Below, piece by piece: positions 8,212 to 18,288 of a DNA stretch of 64,000 bases (its first letter is position 1; each line of letters starts with the position of its first letter). A program made the translations under genes and the position numbers. A model generated the notes under the pieces. It was given only the letters and a program-made list of their open reading frames with translations, searched no databases and was not told the DNA's origin. The DNA comes from JAEUMD01 sp044222395 (GTDB lineage: Bacteria; Pseudomonadota; Alphaproteobacteria; Rhizobiales; Hyphomicrobiaceae): assembly GCA_044222395.1 (NCBI GenBank), contig JBGANK010000011.1, positions 12,694-76,693 of the forward strand, given 5' to 3'.

Positions 8212-9684
8212 CGACCCGGCCCAAATGCCATGATCGACGGGTTGAGGTTGTCGGCAAGCGCCGCCGCCAGCGCATCCGGCCCGGCCTGCTGCGCAAGGCC
8301 CTCCGGAATGATCCAGGCGCGATAGTCCACGCTCTCCACGACCCGCTGGCAGGCAAGTCGGCCCCTGCGCATCGTGCATGTGGGATCAATGGCGATACCG
8401 CGGGATTCGCGCCGGTCGTGGCGCAGGATGCGAAGATCGATCGGCTGCATCCAGGCACGGTCGGAGACGACATCGACGCTGCGGAACACGCATGCGGTCT
8501 GGTTGTTGCAGGCGCCCGCGCGCTCGCCAAGTGCAACGCCCGGGCCGAACGTCCGGCCGCGCGCCAGCCGGCGTGCCGGCGAGGTGCTGCCACTGCTGAT
8601 GTAGCAGCTATCGTCCACGCACACGATCGGATCTGCTGATTTGTTCCAGCGCCGGATACCGCGATTGCCCGGCGTCATGACAAGGAGGATGGTCGCCTTG
8701 CCATTGGCTGCGCTCGGCGCCTGACGACGAGATTTGCCTGGTCCAAAATCACCGATCGCCTGGTGCGTCGTACCAGTCACCACGTCTCTGTCGGCATAGT
8801 CCTTTGCAGGTGGAACGACGCGCGGCAAGGCCAGTCGCGCGCGCTTGCGTGCTTCGATGCGCTCGGCGAGCCCTGCAGAGCGCTGTTTCAATCTTGATTG
8901 CGCACGTTCCAGCGCCGCTTTGGCCCTCAGCTCTTCCCGCGCGGCTTCTTCTATCGCAGCCTTCTCATCAGCGCGCATCTTCGCTTTGTCGCCGGCCTTG
9001 GCGTTTGTTTGCCCACGTTCGAGAGCGGCCTTGGCGCGAGCTTCTTCTTGTGCGGCCTCTTCAATCGCTGCCTTCTCATCGGCGCGAATCTTCGCCTCGT
9101 CGCCTCGTTGCGTGCAAGACGGGCCGCGCGCAGTCGTTCGGTCAGCGTCCGCGCCTCGGTCTCTCGCTCGCCGGCCCGCTTCTCATCCGACATGCGCTTT
9201 GTCGTCGTGCGCTTTGCAGCTTCGGCCTCCGCCGTGCGCTGGGTCTCGGCATCCTTGCGCGCCTTTTCTGCGGCGGCCTGCGCTTCGCGCGTCTGCCGCT
9301 CGCGTTCCGCACGCGCGCCTCCGCCTCGGCACGCGCCCGCTCCAGCATGTCCTCCTCGTAGGCCTTTTGCTCGGCGGCCGCCCGTAGCTCGTCTTCTTCG
9401 GGGGCATTTGCTTCGGCCGTACTCGCCGCCGTCTTGGCTGGCGCAACAGCTTTGACTTGCGCTGTCTTTGCTTTCGTCGCGGATCGACCGCTATCCGAAG
9501 GGCGGGAGAATTTTTCGGCCAGTTCATGCGCCCGCTTCTCGGTGATCCGTACACTCTCTTGGGCGCCCGCCCGACCCGATGCATCTGCAAGTGTCAAGGC
9601 ACATAACGTGGTGATGAAGAGGGCGCGCGTCAGGCGAGTGTTTCCAGCGGAAAAGGCGAGACGAGAACTCCGTCCAGAAAACAT
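8208..9684 (-). pseudogene. Exported Ala/Glu-rich coiled-coil protein, broken by two frameshifts
   Basis: Read from 9684 the frame gives a signal peptide (ALFITTLCALTLADASGRAGA), then a charged Ala/Glu/Arg helical region. At about 9307 the protein-like reading moves to a second frame (ERERQTREAQAAAEKARKD...), and at about 9100 to a third (DEAKIRADEKAAIEEAA...), which runs to the stop at 8208. Each shift fits loss of one base. The third segment has two copies of a unit of about 38 residues centred on RADEKAAIEEAA. The C-terminal 170 residues form a separate Cys-containing domain (DPIVCVDDSCYIS, AGACNNQTACVF, DPTCTMRRGRLACQ) of unknown function. The intact product would be about 490 aa and periplasmic. 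Continued protein-like composition in all three frames argues for very recent mutation or sequencing errors. Confidence 0.6.
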
Positions 9685-9912
9685 GGTGTGCCTCCAACCC
9701 GTTGCGCGAATTTGATGACACCGCGTTGGGGCCCCATCACGCGCGCACTGCAGCATTCATACGCAATTCCGGCAATAAAGCGCACCTGTCTTGAACGCAG
9801 CCTGAACGGCCAAACCAGCGCGCACAGAAGATGTCAGGCCTGCGGTGGGCATTCCAAAGCGCAAGCAGACGCCAAATTGTGGGCGCGCACGCAACTCTTG
9901 CCGAACCTGCCG

Positions 9913-10827
9913 TCAGCCTGCCCCGCCCGTCGGTTCGCGCGCCAAATCGGCAAGGCCCTCGCGGTAGGTTGGATAGGTGAGCGTGATGCCCAGATCGCGC
10001 TTCATCAGGTCGTTGCGCACCTGCTTGTTCTCGCCGTAAAAGCTGCGCGCCATCGGCGATAGCTGCGCATCCTCGAAGTTGACTTCCGGCGGTGGCGGCA
10101 GGCCCAGCAGCTCTGCCGCATGTCCGATCACGTCCTGCGGTGGCGCCGGCAGATCGTCGGCGACGTTGAGCACCGATGCGCTGCCGCGTCCCGACATCGA
10201 CGCTTCGAGTACCTTGGCGATATCGGCCACATGAATCCGGTTGAAGCGCTGTCCCGGCTTGATGATGCGCCTTGCGCGGCCCTCGCGCACGCTGTCGATG
10301 GCGCTGCGTCCCGGTCCGTAGATGCCCGCCAGCCGGAAGATGACGACCCGCTTGCCGCTCTTCGCTGCGAAAGCCTTCCAGGCGTCCTCGGCCGCTTGCC
10401 GGTAGCGTGAGCGTTGCGACACGGGTACGGCAGGCGTGTTCTCATCGACCCAGCCGCCATGGTGCTCGCCGTAGACTCCGACTGTCGAAAGATAGCCGAC
10501 CCAGGTGAGACGGTGCGCTCGCGCCAGTGCATCGCCATGCCACGCCAGCACCGGATCGCCCTCTGCCCCCGGTGGCACCGAGATGAGCACGTGCGTTGCC
10601 GTCGCGATCCGCTCGTCGAGCCCCGCCGCTGGCCCTGTTCCGTCGAACACGAAGGCTTCCACACCACTGGCGCGCCACCGATGGGCGGACCCGCCATCGC
10701 GCACGGTTCCCGCAATGCGCCATATGCCGCGGTCGAGCTGCCCGATCAGGAAGCTCGCGCTATACCCGAGCCCGAAGCAGACGAGGGATGATACGCGCGT
10801 GTCCTGTGATGTCCTATCCTGGCTCAT
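9913..10827 (-). CDS. NAD(P)-dependent epimerase/SDR-family protein
   Basis: A 304-aa extended-SDR-like protein with an atypical nucleotide-binding start (LVCFGLGYSASFLIGQL, similar to a GxGxxA Rossmann turn). It carries YLSTVGVYGEHHGGWVDE, which contains the region of the catalytic Thr/Tyr, then RLAGIYGPGRSAID and NRIHVADIAKVL. It resembles the small YeeZ-like NAD-dependent epimerases of alphaproteobacteria, whose substrate is unknown. Its ATG overlaps the queG stop codon (ATGA at 10824-10827), so it is translated with queG, and the GST-queG-SDR order makes a three-gene operon. Confidence 0.8.
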   Translation of the reverse strand: MSQDRTSQDTRVSSLVCFGLGYSASFLIGQLDRGIWRIAGTVRDGGSAHRWRASGVEAFVFDGTGPAAGLDERIATATHVLISVPPGAEGDPVLAWHGDALARAHRLTWVGYLSTVGVYGEHHGGWVDENTPAVPVSQRSRYRQAAEDAWKAFAAKSGKRVVIFRLAGIYGPGRSAIDSVREGRARRIIKPGQRFNRIHVADIAKVLEASMSGRGSASVLNVADDLPAPPQDVIGHAAELLGLPPPPEVNFEDAQLSPMARSFYGENKQVRNDLMKRDLGITLTYPTYREGLADLAREPTGGAG

Positions 10828-12026
10828 GCCTGCTGTTCCGATCCACCCCGCCTGCCGCCCGTCATGGCATGACGCCATTCTGCCAACACATCTTTGTCCG
10901 TCTCGTTCCCCGCGCGGGCCGCAGCCCACTCTGCGAGCTGATGCGGATCTGCGATCTCGCCCAACGCCCACACCACCATGGCCCGCACCAGCGGCGAGGC
11001 ATCGTCGAGATGCGCGCAGACTGCCGGCACGTAGCGCACTTCGCGCGTATTGCCCGTCGCGATCAGTACATTGCGCATGAAGCGATCGCGCCCTGTGCGC
11101 TTGATCGGCGTGCCCGCAAAGCGCGTGCGGAACGCGGTATCGTCGAGTGCAAGCAATTCCCCAAGCGGCGGGTTGTCTGTCTCGGCCCGCGCCTGATAGC
11201 GCAGCTCGCGCGAACGACGTGCGAACTTGTTCCAGGGGCATACGGCAAGGCAGTCGTCACAGCCAAACACGCGGTTGCCGATCGGCTTGCGGAACTCGCG
11301 TGGGATATGCCCTTTGTGCTCGATCGTCAGGTAAGCGATGCAGCGGCGAGCATCGAGCTCATAAGGCGACGGGAATGCGTCCGTAGGGCAGACGTCGAGG
11401 CAGCGCCGGCAACTGCCGCAGCGGTCCGCGTGCGGTTCCGCGGCAGGCAGTGCTGCGCTGGTCAGGATCGCACCGAGGAATAGCCACGAGCCGTGTTCCG
11501 TCGAGACAAGATTAGTATGCTTGCCTTGCCAGCCCAGTCCCGCCGCGGCTGCGAGCGGCTTTTCCATCAGCGGCGCCGTATCGACGAAAACCTTGACGTC
11601 ACCGCCGGTCTCCGCCGCGACAATGCTGGCGAGTTGCTTCAGCCGGCCCTTCAAGATGTCGTGGTAGTCCTTGCCACGTGCATAGACGGACAGTGCGGCA
11701 CGCTCCGGCTCGGTCAGGATCGCCAGCGGATTCTCGTCCGGCGCATAGCTGCTCCCTAGCATGATCAGCGAACGCGCTTCGCCCCAAAGCTCCTTTGGAT
11801 CGCTGCGCCGATCTGCGTGCTGGGCCATCCACGTCATGTCGCCATGCCGGCCGAGCGCGACGAAGCGATCAAGCTGGCGCGCTGGATCATAAGGGCTGTG
11901 CCGCAGCGCATCAGCCGATGTGATGCCGAACGCATCGAATCCAAGTGCGTCGGCAGCCCGACTCAAGCGCAGGGCGACATCTCCCGAGACTGGCGGCGCG
12001 TCTTGGTTGTTCCGAGGTTGGGTCAT
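10824..12026 (-). CDS. queG: Epoxyqueuosine reductase QueG
   Basis: QueG reduces epoxyqueuosine to queuosine in tRNA with cobalamin and two [4Fe-4S] clusters, the last step of the pathway. The 400-aa product has the N-terminal DUF1730 domain (GDMTWMAQHADRRSDPKELW, VDTAPLMEKPLAAAAGLGW). A bacterial ferredoxin motif follows (CGSCRRCLDVCPTDAF near residue 205) with the second cluster CDDCLAVCPWNKF, then a C-terminal HEAT-like repeat region (HLDDASPLVRAMVVWALGE). ATG 12026 gives the family's usual start and length. The gene lies 37 bp downstream of the GST gene and overlaps the SDR gene by 4 bp. Confidence 0.95.
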   Translation of the reverse strand: MTQPRNNQDAPPVSGDVALRLSRAADALGFDAFGITSADALRHSPYDPARQLDRFVALGRHGDMTWMAQHADRRSDPKELWGEARSLIMLGSSYAPDENPLAILTEPERAALSVYARGKDYHDILKGRLKQLASIVAAETGGDVKVFVDTAPLMEKPLAAAAGLGWQGKHTNLVSTEHGSWLFLGAILTSAALPAAEPHADRCGSCRRCLDVCPTDAFPSPYELDARRCIAYLTIEHKGHIPREFRKPIGNRVFGCDDCLAVCPWNKFARRSRELRYQARAETDNPPLGELLALDDTAFRTRFAGTPIKRTGRDRFMRNVLIATGNTREVRYVPAVCAHLDDASPLVRAMVVWALGEIADPHQLAEWAAARAGNETDKDVLAEWRHAMTGGRRGGSEQQA

Positions 12027-12063
12027 AGGAAACGTCACAAACCATGCCTCGCGTACACAAGCT

Positions 12064-12759
12064 TTAGAAATCGAGATCGGCGTAGTGCATAGGCGCCGCG
12101 ACCCCCGAGATGCGATCGCCGAGTAGCGGCCGGAACGCTGGTCTCGACTTGACCCGCGCATACCACAGGCGCGCCGCCGGATAGTCATCCCACGGGACCT
12201 CGCCCAGATAGTCGAGCGTCGACAGGTGCGCCGCCGCCGCCAAGTCGGCAAAACTCAAATCATCCCCGCCGAGCCATCGCCGCTGATCCGCCAGATAGCC
12301 GACATAGCTCATATGGTAGCGCAGATTGGCCCTGATCGCGCGCAGGATTGCGGCGTCCGGAGCCGACCCGCCATCCGCCCGATAGCCGCGGTAGACCTTC
12401 TCCTCCAGCATCTCCCGCGTCACCTCGCGATTGAGCTTGCCGTGGAACCAGTCGACCAGCCGCCTTGCTTCCGCTCGCTCGTCACGGCTACCGGGAAACA
12501 CCGGCACGGCATGGCCATCGCGCGGGCTGCTCTTGATTTCCTCCGCAACGTATTCGGATATCGCGTAGCTGCCGCACAGGATCGGACCGCCTTCGATCGC
12601 CAGCACCGGCAGTTCGCCGGCCGGGTTCATCGCCAACAGCTCCTCGCGATATTCCCACGGCCGCTCCTCGATCAATTCGAAGTTGAGCGACAGCTCCGCC
12701 AGCAACAGCCGGATCGAGCGCGAATGCGGGCACAGCCTGAAATGCGTTAATCTATGCAT
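12064..12759 (-). CDS. Glutathione S-transferase family protein
   Basis: A 231-aa cytoplasmic GST with an N-terminal thioredoxin fold (FRLCPHSRSIRLLLAELSL, then the cis-Pro region NPAGELPVLAIE and the glutathione-contacting SYAISEYVAEE) and an all-helical C-terminal domain (GDDLSFADLAAAAHLSTLDY). The CPHS motif at the N-terminus puts a Cys or Ser in the catalytic position, in the beta/zeta-like range. It is the promoter-proximal gene of the GST-queG-SDR operon. The substrate is unknown. Confidence 0.88.
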   Translation of the reverse strand: MHRLTHFRLCPHSRSIRLLLAELSLNFELIEERPWEYREELLAMNPAGELPVLAIEGGPILCGSYAISEYVAEEIKSSPRDGHAVPVFPGSRDERAEARRLVDWFHGKLNREVTREMLEEKVYRGYRADGGSAPDAAILRAIRANLRYHMSYVGYLADQRRWLGGDDLSFADLAAAAHLSTLDYLGEVPWDDYPAARLWYARVKSRPAFRPLLGDRISGVAAPMHYADLDF

Positions 12760-13053
12760 GTCGGGGGTATGGGTTCCTTGAGCGGGGTCGTCAAGAACGG
12801 TCTTGCTGCGACTTGGCTGTCGATCGGTCAAGTCTCGGCCCCAAAATAACACAGCTCTCTACGAGATCGACCTGTTGCCGCCGCGCGGCACTCATTCGGG
12901 CAAATCCTGCTATGAGAACTTCCCGGTCGCGTTGCCGCCCTGTCTGTCGGAATGGCGCCGTGAAGGAACGCGATGCGGTGCGCAACCGTGCGCAATCCCA
13001 CCAAGCGCGATCGGCGTCGAACTACCCCTGTTGCGAAGACGGAGACCAAGCAT

Positions 13054-13851
13054 ATGCCCATCTGGCAAGTCATTCTGCTCGGGGTGATCGAAGGCCTGAC
13101 CGAGTTCATTCCCGTCTCGTCGACCGGGCACATCTTGCTTGCCGGACATTTCCTCGGCTTCAATTCGCCGGGCAAGACCTTCGAGGTACTCATTCAACTT
13201 GGCGCCATCCTCGCCATTCTGTCCGTCTATGCCGGGCGCCTTCTCAATATGGCGATGGCTCTGCCGCGCGATAGGCGCACGCAGCGGTTCATATTGGGCA
13301 TTCTGATCGCCTTCTTTCCCGCCGCACTCATTGGTGCGCTGGGCCATTCCTTCATCAAGAATGTGCTGTTCCAGACGCCCATGCTCATATGCTTCACGCT
13401 TATCGTGGGCGGAATCGTTCTCCTGATCGTCGATCGCCTGCCGCTGCGGCCGGTCTACAAAGACGTCATGGATTTCCCGCCGTCGCTCGCCTTCAAGATC
13501 GGTCTGTGCCAGTGCCTGGCGATGATACCCGGCGTGTCGCGCTCCGGCTCGACCATCGTCGGCGCGATGCTGCTGGGCACCGACAAGCGCTCGGCGGCGG
13601 AGTTTTCCTTCTTTCTGGCGATGCCGACGATGGCCGGTGCGTTCGCCTATGATCTGATGAAGAATTGGTCGGTGCTGCGGCCCGACGACGTGACCGGAAT
13701 CGCGCTGGGCTTCATCACCGCATTCATCTGCGGTGTCTTCGTCGTGCGCTACCTGTTGGGATTCGTCAGCCGCCACGGCTACGCGTTGTTCGGCTGGTGG
13801 CGCATCATCGTCGGCGGCATGGCGCTGGGCGCCTTGCTGGTGTTGGGGTAA
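13054..13851 (+). CDS. uppP: Undecaprenyl-diphosphatase UppP (BacA)
   Basis: An inner-membrane phosphatase that recycles undecaprenyl diphosphate to the monophosphate lipid carrier for peptidoglycan and other wall polymers; it gives bacitracin resistance when overproduced. The 265-aa product has the two family signatures EGLTEFIPVSSTGH (residues 11-24) and PGVSRSGSTI, with about eight hydrophobic segments. ATG 13054 (MPIWQVILLGVIEG) is the canonical start. It is divergent from the GST operon, with about 290 bp between the starts. Confidence 0.97.
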   Translation: MPIWQVILLGVIEGLTEFIPVSSTGHILLAGHFLGFNSPGKTFEVLIQLGAILAILSVYAGRLLNMAMALPRDRRTQRFILGILIAFFPAALIGALGHSFIKNVLFQTPMLICFTLIVGGIVLLIVDRLPLRPVYKDVMDFPPSLAFKIGLCQCLAMIPGVSRSGSTIVGAMLLGTDKRSAAEFSFFLAMPTMAGAFAYDLMKNWSVLRPDDVTGIALGFITAFICGVFVVRYLLGFVSRHGYALFGWWRIIVGGMALGALLVLG

Positions 13852-13971
13852 GGCCCCATTGGCAGCTGAGCGGCGCGCAATAGCACGCGTTAGGTGTCTC
13901 CGAAGCCGTGTCCTTATTGCGGCACGACAGGCGCATCGTGGCGACTTTTCGCCCACCCTAACGCGACGCTG

Positions 13972-14436
13972 CTATGCGGCGTGTGACGTCGCCGGCGTCG
14001 TGAGAACCTTGCGCAGCGAGGTGGCATCCGCAGCAGTTCTGAGCCGCTCCAGCATGGCCGGATCGCGAACCAGACGCGAAATGCGCGCCAGCGCCTTCAG
14101 GTGGTCGCCGCTCGCGTGCTCAGGAGCCAGCAGCAGGAAAACCAGATCGACGGGTTCATTGTCCGGCGCCTCGAAATCGATCGGCGTCTCGATCCGCGCA
14201 AAGACGCAGATGATCGACTTCAAGCTTCGGAACTTGACGTGCGGAATGGCAATGCCACGGCCAAAGCCGGTCGAGCCGAGCCGTTCGCGCTGCAACAGGG
14301 CATCGAAGATCTCGCGCTGCTCGATGCCGCTGATGTCCGAAGCGCGCTGGGCCAGCTCCTGCAGGGCCTGCTTCTTGCTTTTCGCCTTCAGCGAGGCGAT
14401 GACCCCTTCCGGCGCTAGGAGATCACCAAGATCCAT
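13972..14436 (-). CDS. ptsN: PTS IIA-like nitrogen-regulatory protein PtsN
   Basis: EIIA(Ntr) is the output phospho-acceptor of the nitrogen phosphotransferase system (PtsP-PtsO-PtsN), which controls potassium transport, stress signalling and nitrogen-linked processes. The 154-aa protein contains the active-site histidine in GRGIAIPHVKF and the typical EIIA fold (SIICVFARIETPIDFEAPD, VDLVFLLLAPE). It ends the conserved block rnd-lpt-rpoN-hpf-ptsN, as in many alphaproteobacteria, 289 bp downstream of hpf. Confidence 0.95.
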   Translation of the reverse strand: MDLGDLLAPEGVIASLKAKSKKQALQELAQRASDISGIEQREIFDALLQRERLGSTGFGRGIAIPHVKFRSLKSIICVFARIETPIDFEAPDNEPVDLVFLLLAPEHASGDHLKALARISRLVRDPAMLERLRTAADATSLRKVLTTPATSHAA

Positions 14437-14725
14437 TATTTGCGTCCCACCAGTAAAAGGCTCTGCCGATGGGCAGCCTTGCCGACAAGGTCTGCCGAAC
14501 TTCTGATGCGCGATCCGGTTGCGCCTAACCTTGATTTGACGCCACTGCCAACGCTGGCGCTCGCTTCAGCTTCTGAGGCCTCGACATTAGCGCGAGGAGC
14601 CTTATCTGCTTTTGCCATATAGCAAACCCGTGACGCGGCGCTCCCCATCCCGAGCGATCGCGGTCGTTGAACGTAAACTCAAGAAACATGCCAAACTTGC
14701 GGCAACCAGTGCGCGCACCGCGCCC

Positions 14726-15334
14726 CTAGATCTCCGCCGCGGCTACCGTCTGTTCCGCGGACTCCGTGCTCGGATCAATCCAGCCAATGTTCCCATCGCG
14801 GCGTCTATACACCACATTGAGGCCGCCGTGAGCAGCATTTCTGAAGACGAGGAACTGATTTTCCGACAAATCGAGCTGCATCACCGCGGCGCTGACCGTC
14901 AGCGAACGGATGCCACGCTCCGCCTCGGCGATGATCATGGGGTGTTCGGTGACCGCCTCGGCATCCTCGTCCTCGGCCACCCGCACCGTGTAATCCCGCG
15001 CCGGCATTTCCGACCCGAATGACTCGTGTTCACGGCCATTATGGTGATTTTTCAAGCGCCTCTTGTATCTGCGCACCCTCTTTTCCAGCCGCTCGATGGC
15101 GGCGTCGGCACTGCCATAGGCATCCGCCCCGTCGCCATGCGCCTCGACCTGCAAACCCGTGCGTAGTCTGATCGAGCAGTTGGTTCGGAACCCGGCCTTT
15201 TCCTTTTCCAGACGGACGTGCCCGGAAATTTCCGGACCGATATACTTTTCGAGAACTGTGGAAATCTTGTCCAGGATGTAAGTCTTGTAGGCATCGCCTG
15301 CGTCGACATTCTTACCAGTGACTTGAATAGACAT
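14726..15334 (-). CDS. hpf: Ribosome hibernation-promoting factor, long form
   Basis: A 202-aa long-type HPF (RaiA/YfiA-like). Its N-terminal S30AE domain (MSIQVTGKNVDAGDAYKTYI...) binds the 30S decoding region, and the C-terminal domain (VMQLDLSENQFLVFRNA, GLNVVYRRRDGNIGWID) dimerises ribosomes into 100S particles in stationary phase. The two domains are joined by a charged linker rich in Glu/Asp. It sits between rpoN and ptsN, the usual arrangement. Long HPF is the normal form in alphaproteobacteria. Confidence 0.95.
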   Translation of the reverse strand: MSIQVTGKNVDAGDAYKTYILDKISTVLEKYIGPEISGHVRLEKEKAGFRTNCSIRLRTGLQVEAHGDGADAYGSADAAIERLEKRVRRYKRRLKNHHNGREHESFGSEMPARDYTVRVAEDEDAEAVTEHPMIIAEAERGIRSLTVSAAVMQLDLSENQFLVFRNAAHGGLNVVYRRRDGNIGWIDPSTESAEQTVAAAEI

Positions 15335-15687
15335 ATTTCGACCTGCGCGTCGTCTTGATTTCTAGTGATGCAAGGCAGTCCAATTTGCGATTTGCGCCAA
15401 GATCGGCAGTCGCCACCTAGGTTCGAGAGGTTGTTGCCGGCGACCGTTCCCATCCGGGCGCCCATTCGAAGATTGCCGGCCGCTCCCCGCAGTACGCGCA
15501 CAAAGCGCACGTCCGCCCGCCATCAGACGGTAAATCGCCCTTCGCCCAACTGTCAAACTGTGGTTGCGCATCGCTCCTACAACCCTTCGTGCGCCTACAG
15601 CAAGCCCAACCGCAGGTATCCCAACAACTGCAAGAGGATGATGCGGCTCGAAGGTCGGCATCAGTGTGGCCTACACAGACCTGGCAA
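15335..15687. other. rpoN-hpf intergenic region
   Basis: About 350 bp between two genes of the same strand. I found no convincing open frame; those present have Arg/Cys-rich, shadow-like composition. An hpf promoter is expected here but I could not identify one. Confidence 0.4.
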
Positions 15688-17310
15688 CTAAATGCGTCCG
15701 AGCCGTTCCGACATTTCCTTTTCGCGCCGCCTCTGCACGGAAGACGGAATGCGCATCGCCTCGCGATACTTGGCAACCGTGCGCCGGGCGATGTCGATGC
15801 CGTCGCCCTTGAGCCGCTCGACGATCTTGTCGTCGGACAGGATCGATCGCGACGTCTCCGCCTCGATCAGTTGCTTGATGCGGAATCGGACCGCCTCGGA
15901 GGAATGCGCCTCCCCGTCATCTGCGTTGGCGATCGCGGACGTGAAGAAATACTTGAGCTCGAAGATGCCCCGCGGCGACGACATGTACTTGTTGGAGGTC
16001 ACGCGCGACACCGTCGATTCGTGCATCTGGATGGCGTCGGCGACGGTCTTCAGATTGAGCGGGCGCAGGTATTGCACGCCATGCGTGAAGAAGCCATCCT
16101 GCTGCCGCACAATCTCTTCCGCCACGCGCAGTATGGTGCGTGCCCGCTGATCGAGGCTTTTCACCAGCCAGTTGGCCGTCTGCAGGCATTCGAGAAGATA
16201 GCCTTTGTCCCTGTCGGATGCCGTCTTCGAGGACACGCGCGAGTAGTACGAGCGGTTGACGAGAACACGCGGCAGGGTCTCGGAATTGAGCTCCACGATC
16301 CAGCTGCCGTCAGGTGCCGGCCGCACGAATACGTCCGGCACGACCGGCTGCACCTGCACCGATCCGAACCGCAAGCCAGGCTTGGGATTGAGCCCCTTGA
16401 TCTCCTGGATCATCTCGCTGAGTTCGTCCATGTCCACGCCCACTGCGCGGCGCAGCCCAGCCAGGTCGCGCTTGGCGAGCAGGTGCAGGTTGTCGAGCAA
16501 GGCTGCGATGACGGGATCGTACCGGTTCTGCTCTTTGAGCTGCAGCGCCAGGCATTCGCTCAGCGACCGGGCGAAAACGCCCGGCGGATCGAGAGTTTGC
16601 AGCTTCGCGAGAACGTCGGCCACCATCTTGTCGCTGGCGCCCAGACGTTCGGCGAGCTGGTCGAGATCGGCAGCGATGTAGCCCGACTCATCCACCAGAT
16701 CGACCATGTATTGACCGACCAGCCGCTCCGCCGCCGTCGACAGCACCAGCGGCAGCTGCTCGGCAAGATGATCCTTGAGCGACAACTCAGCCGACACGAA
16801 CGATTCCAGGTTGGAATCCTCGTCGCCGAAGTTGTGGTCGCGCGTCCGCACCCCGGTCCATCCGGCGGCGCCAAGGTCGCTGCCGATGGTATCGGGATAT
16901 ACGTTTTCGTACTCGGTATCGAATGCGGCCTCCGGATCAGGCGAGGTCTTGCCCATGTCGAGCCAAGCCTCGTCGGGGCTGCTCTCGCCACCCTCGCTAC
17001 CGGCAAAGTTCTCGTCTTCTGCGCGCGCGTCGTTGTCGGCACCAGTGCTGGCGCCGTTCAGCTGCCCATCCTGCGAATTGCCGGGCTCGGCGTCACCAAA
17101 GCCTTCGCGCTCGGCGGCTTTCGCATCGCTACCTTCTTCGGCAGCGTTGCTTTCCGCGCGCTCCAGAAGCGGGTTGCGCTCCAACTCGGTTTCGACGAAC
17201 TGGGACAGCTCCAGATTGGACAGCTGGAGGAGACGGATCGCCTGTTGCAGCTGTGGCGTCATCACCAGCTGCTGGCTCTGTCTCAACTCGAGCTTGGTCG
17301 TAAGCGCCAT
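15688..17310 (-). CDS. rpoN: RNA polymerase sigma-54 factor RpoN
   Basis: Sigma-54 directs RNA polymerase to -24/-12 promoters that need an AAA+ activator. The 540-aa product starts with the Gln/Leu-rich region I (QSQQLVMTPQLQQAIRLLQL) that contacts activators. An acidic region II covers about residues 50-140. The core-binding domain holds DPPGVFARSLSECLALQL, followed by the HTH (HESTVSRVTSNKYMSSPRG) and the RpoN box ARRTVAKYREA near residue 510. It lies 45 bp downstream of lptB, the standard lptB-rpoN order. Sigma-54 commonly serves nitrogen-related genes. Confidence 0.97.
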   Translation of the reverse strand: MALTTKLELRQSQQLVMTPQLQQAIRLLQLSNLELSQFVETELERNPLLERAESNAAEEGSDAKAAEREGFGDAEPGNSQDGQLNGASTGADNDARAEDENFAGSEGGESSPDEAWLDMGKTSPDPEAAFDTEYENVYPDTIGSDLGAAGWTGVRTRDHNFGDEDSNLESFVSAELSLKDHLAEQLPLVLSTAAERLVGQYMVDLVDESGYIAADLDQLAERLGASDKMVADVLAKLQTLDPPGVFARSLSECLALQLKEQNRYDPVIAALLDNLHLLAKRDLAGLRRAVGVDMDELSEMIQEIKGLNPKPGLRFGSVQVQPVVPDVFVRPAPDGSWIVELNSETLPRVLVNRSYYSRVSSKTASDRDKGYLLECLQTANWLVKSLDQRARTILRVAEEIVRQQDGFFTHGVQYLRPLNLKTVADAIQMHESTVSRVTSNKYMSSPRGIFELKYFFTSAIANADDGEAHSSEAVRFRIKQLIEAETSRSILSDDKIVERLKGDGIDIARRTVAKYREAMRIPSSVQRRREKEMSERLGRI

Positions 17311-17355
17311 CCTCTGGGCCTTTGCGCCAGGTCACAATTCAGAGGTCAGGTATAA

Positions 17356-18288
17356 TCAACGCTCGTTAACGAACATGTCTCCGAGGTAGACACGCCGCAC
17401 GTCTTCGTTGGCTATGATTTCTTCAGGGTTACCATGTGTTAGAACTTGACCATCGTAGATGATATAGGCGCGGTCGATCAGCGCCAGGGTTTCCCGCACG
17501 TTGTGATCGGTGATGAGAACGCCGATCCCGCGGTCGGTCAAGTGCCGGACGAGTTGTTGGATATCGCCGACGGCGATCGGGTCGATGCCCGCGAATGGCT
17601 CGTCCAAGAGCATGAACGAGGGATTTGATGCGAGCGCCCGCGCGATCTCGCAACGCCGGCGCTCACCGCCCGAAAGCGCTATGGATGGCGACTTTCTGAG
17701 CCGTGTGATCTGGAACTCTTCCAGCAGGCTTTCCAGCTTCTCCTTGCGCATCCTCCGGTTGGGTTCGGCGATCTCCAGCACCGACATGATGTTTTCTTCG
17801 ACCGTGAGACCCCGGAAAATGGAGGCCTCCTGCGGCAGGTAGCCGATGCCCAGACGCGCCCGCTGGTACATCGGCATTCGGGTGACATCGACGCCATCGA
17901 GCGTGATGCTGCCATCATCGGCGGGAACCAGCCCCGTGATCATGTAGAAAACGGTGGTCTTGCCGGCGCCGTTGGGCCCGAGCAGGCCGATCGACTCGCC
18001 GCGGCCGACGCTGAGGCTCACGCCCCGCACCACGACGCGCTTCTTGTAGGCTTTCTTGACGCCGTGAATTGAAAGATAGCCCGGTGCGTCGATCGCCTCG
18101 CCGTAATACTCACTCTCGTTGTAATGTTGCTGCTGGGCGGGCAAGCGTCCTGCGCGAGGCGCATGGGCCGCGCTGCCATTGCCATGCCCCGAGCCGGCAG
18201 GGCCGCGACCGCCCTGGTATTGGCCGTCGTCTGCCATGCGCGCCTTGGAGGGCTTCCTGAACAGCTTCTTCAGCACGATGCTTCCCAA
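17356..18288 (-). CDS. lptB: LPS export ABC transporter ATP-binding protein LptB
   Basis: LptB is the cytoplasmic ATPase of LptB2FGC, which powers lipopolysaccharide extraction from the inner membrane. Walker A GPNGAGKTT, signature LSGGERRRCEIARAL, Walker B FMLLDEPFAGIDP and H-loop ITDHN are all present in one nucleotide-binding domain. The 310-aa frame has an N-terminal extension of about 70 residues rich in Gly/Gln/Ala before the conserved start of the domain (LSIHGVKKAYKKRVVV). A later ATG at 18237 (MADDGQYQGG) is equally plausible and would trim 17 residues. It is followed by rpoN. Confidence 0.96.
   Translation of the reverse strand: MGSIVLKKLFRKPSKARMADDGQYQGGRGPAGSGHGNGSAAHAPRAGRLPAQQQHYNESEYYGEAIDAPGYLSIHGVKKAYKKRVVVRGVSLSVGRGESIGLLGPNGAGKTTVFYMITGLVPADDGSITLDGVDVTRMPMYQRARLGIGYLPQEASIFRGLTVEENIMSVLEIAEPNRRMRKEKLESLLEEFQITRLRKSPSIALSGGERRRCEIARALASNPSFMLLDEPFAGIDPIAVGDIQQLVRHLTDRGIGVLITDHNVRETLALIDRAYIIYDGQVLTHGNPEEIIANEDVRRVYLGDMFVNER

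Noticed and set aside
8804..9455. Overlapping plus-strand frames rich in Arg, Ser and Cys
   Set aside because: They are the reverse of the Ala/Glu coiled-coil repeat and have no protein-like features.
15589..17355. A 588-codon open frame on the plus strand opposite rpoN
   Set aside because: High GC makes antisense frames long. Its His/Arg-rich composition matches no protein and it is the mirror of a certain sigma-54 gene.
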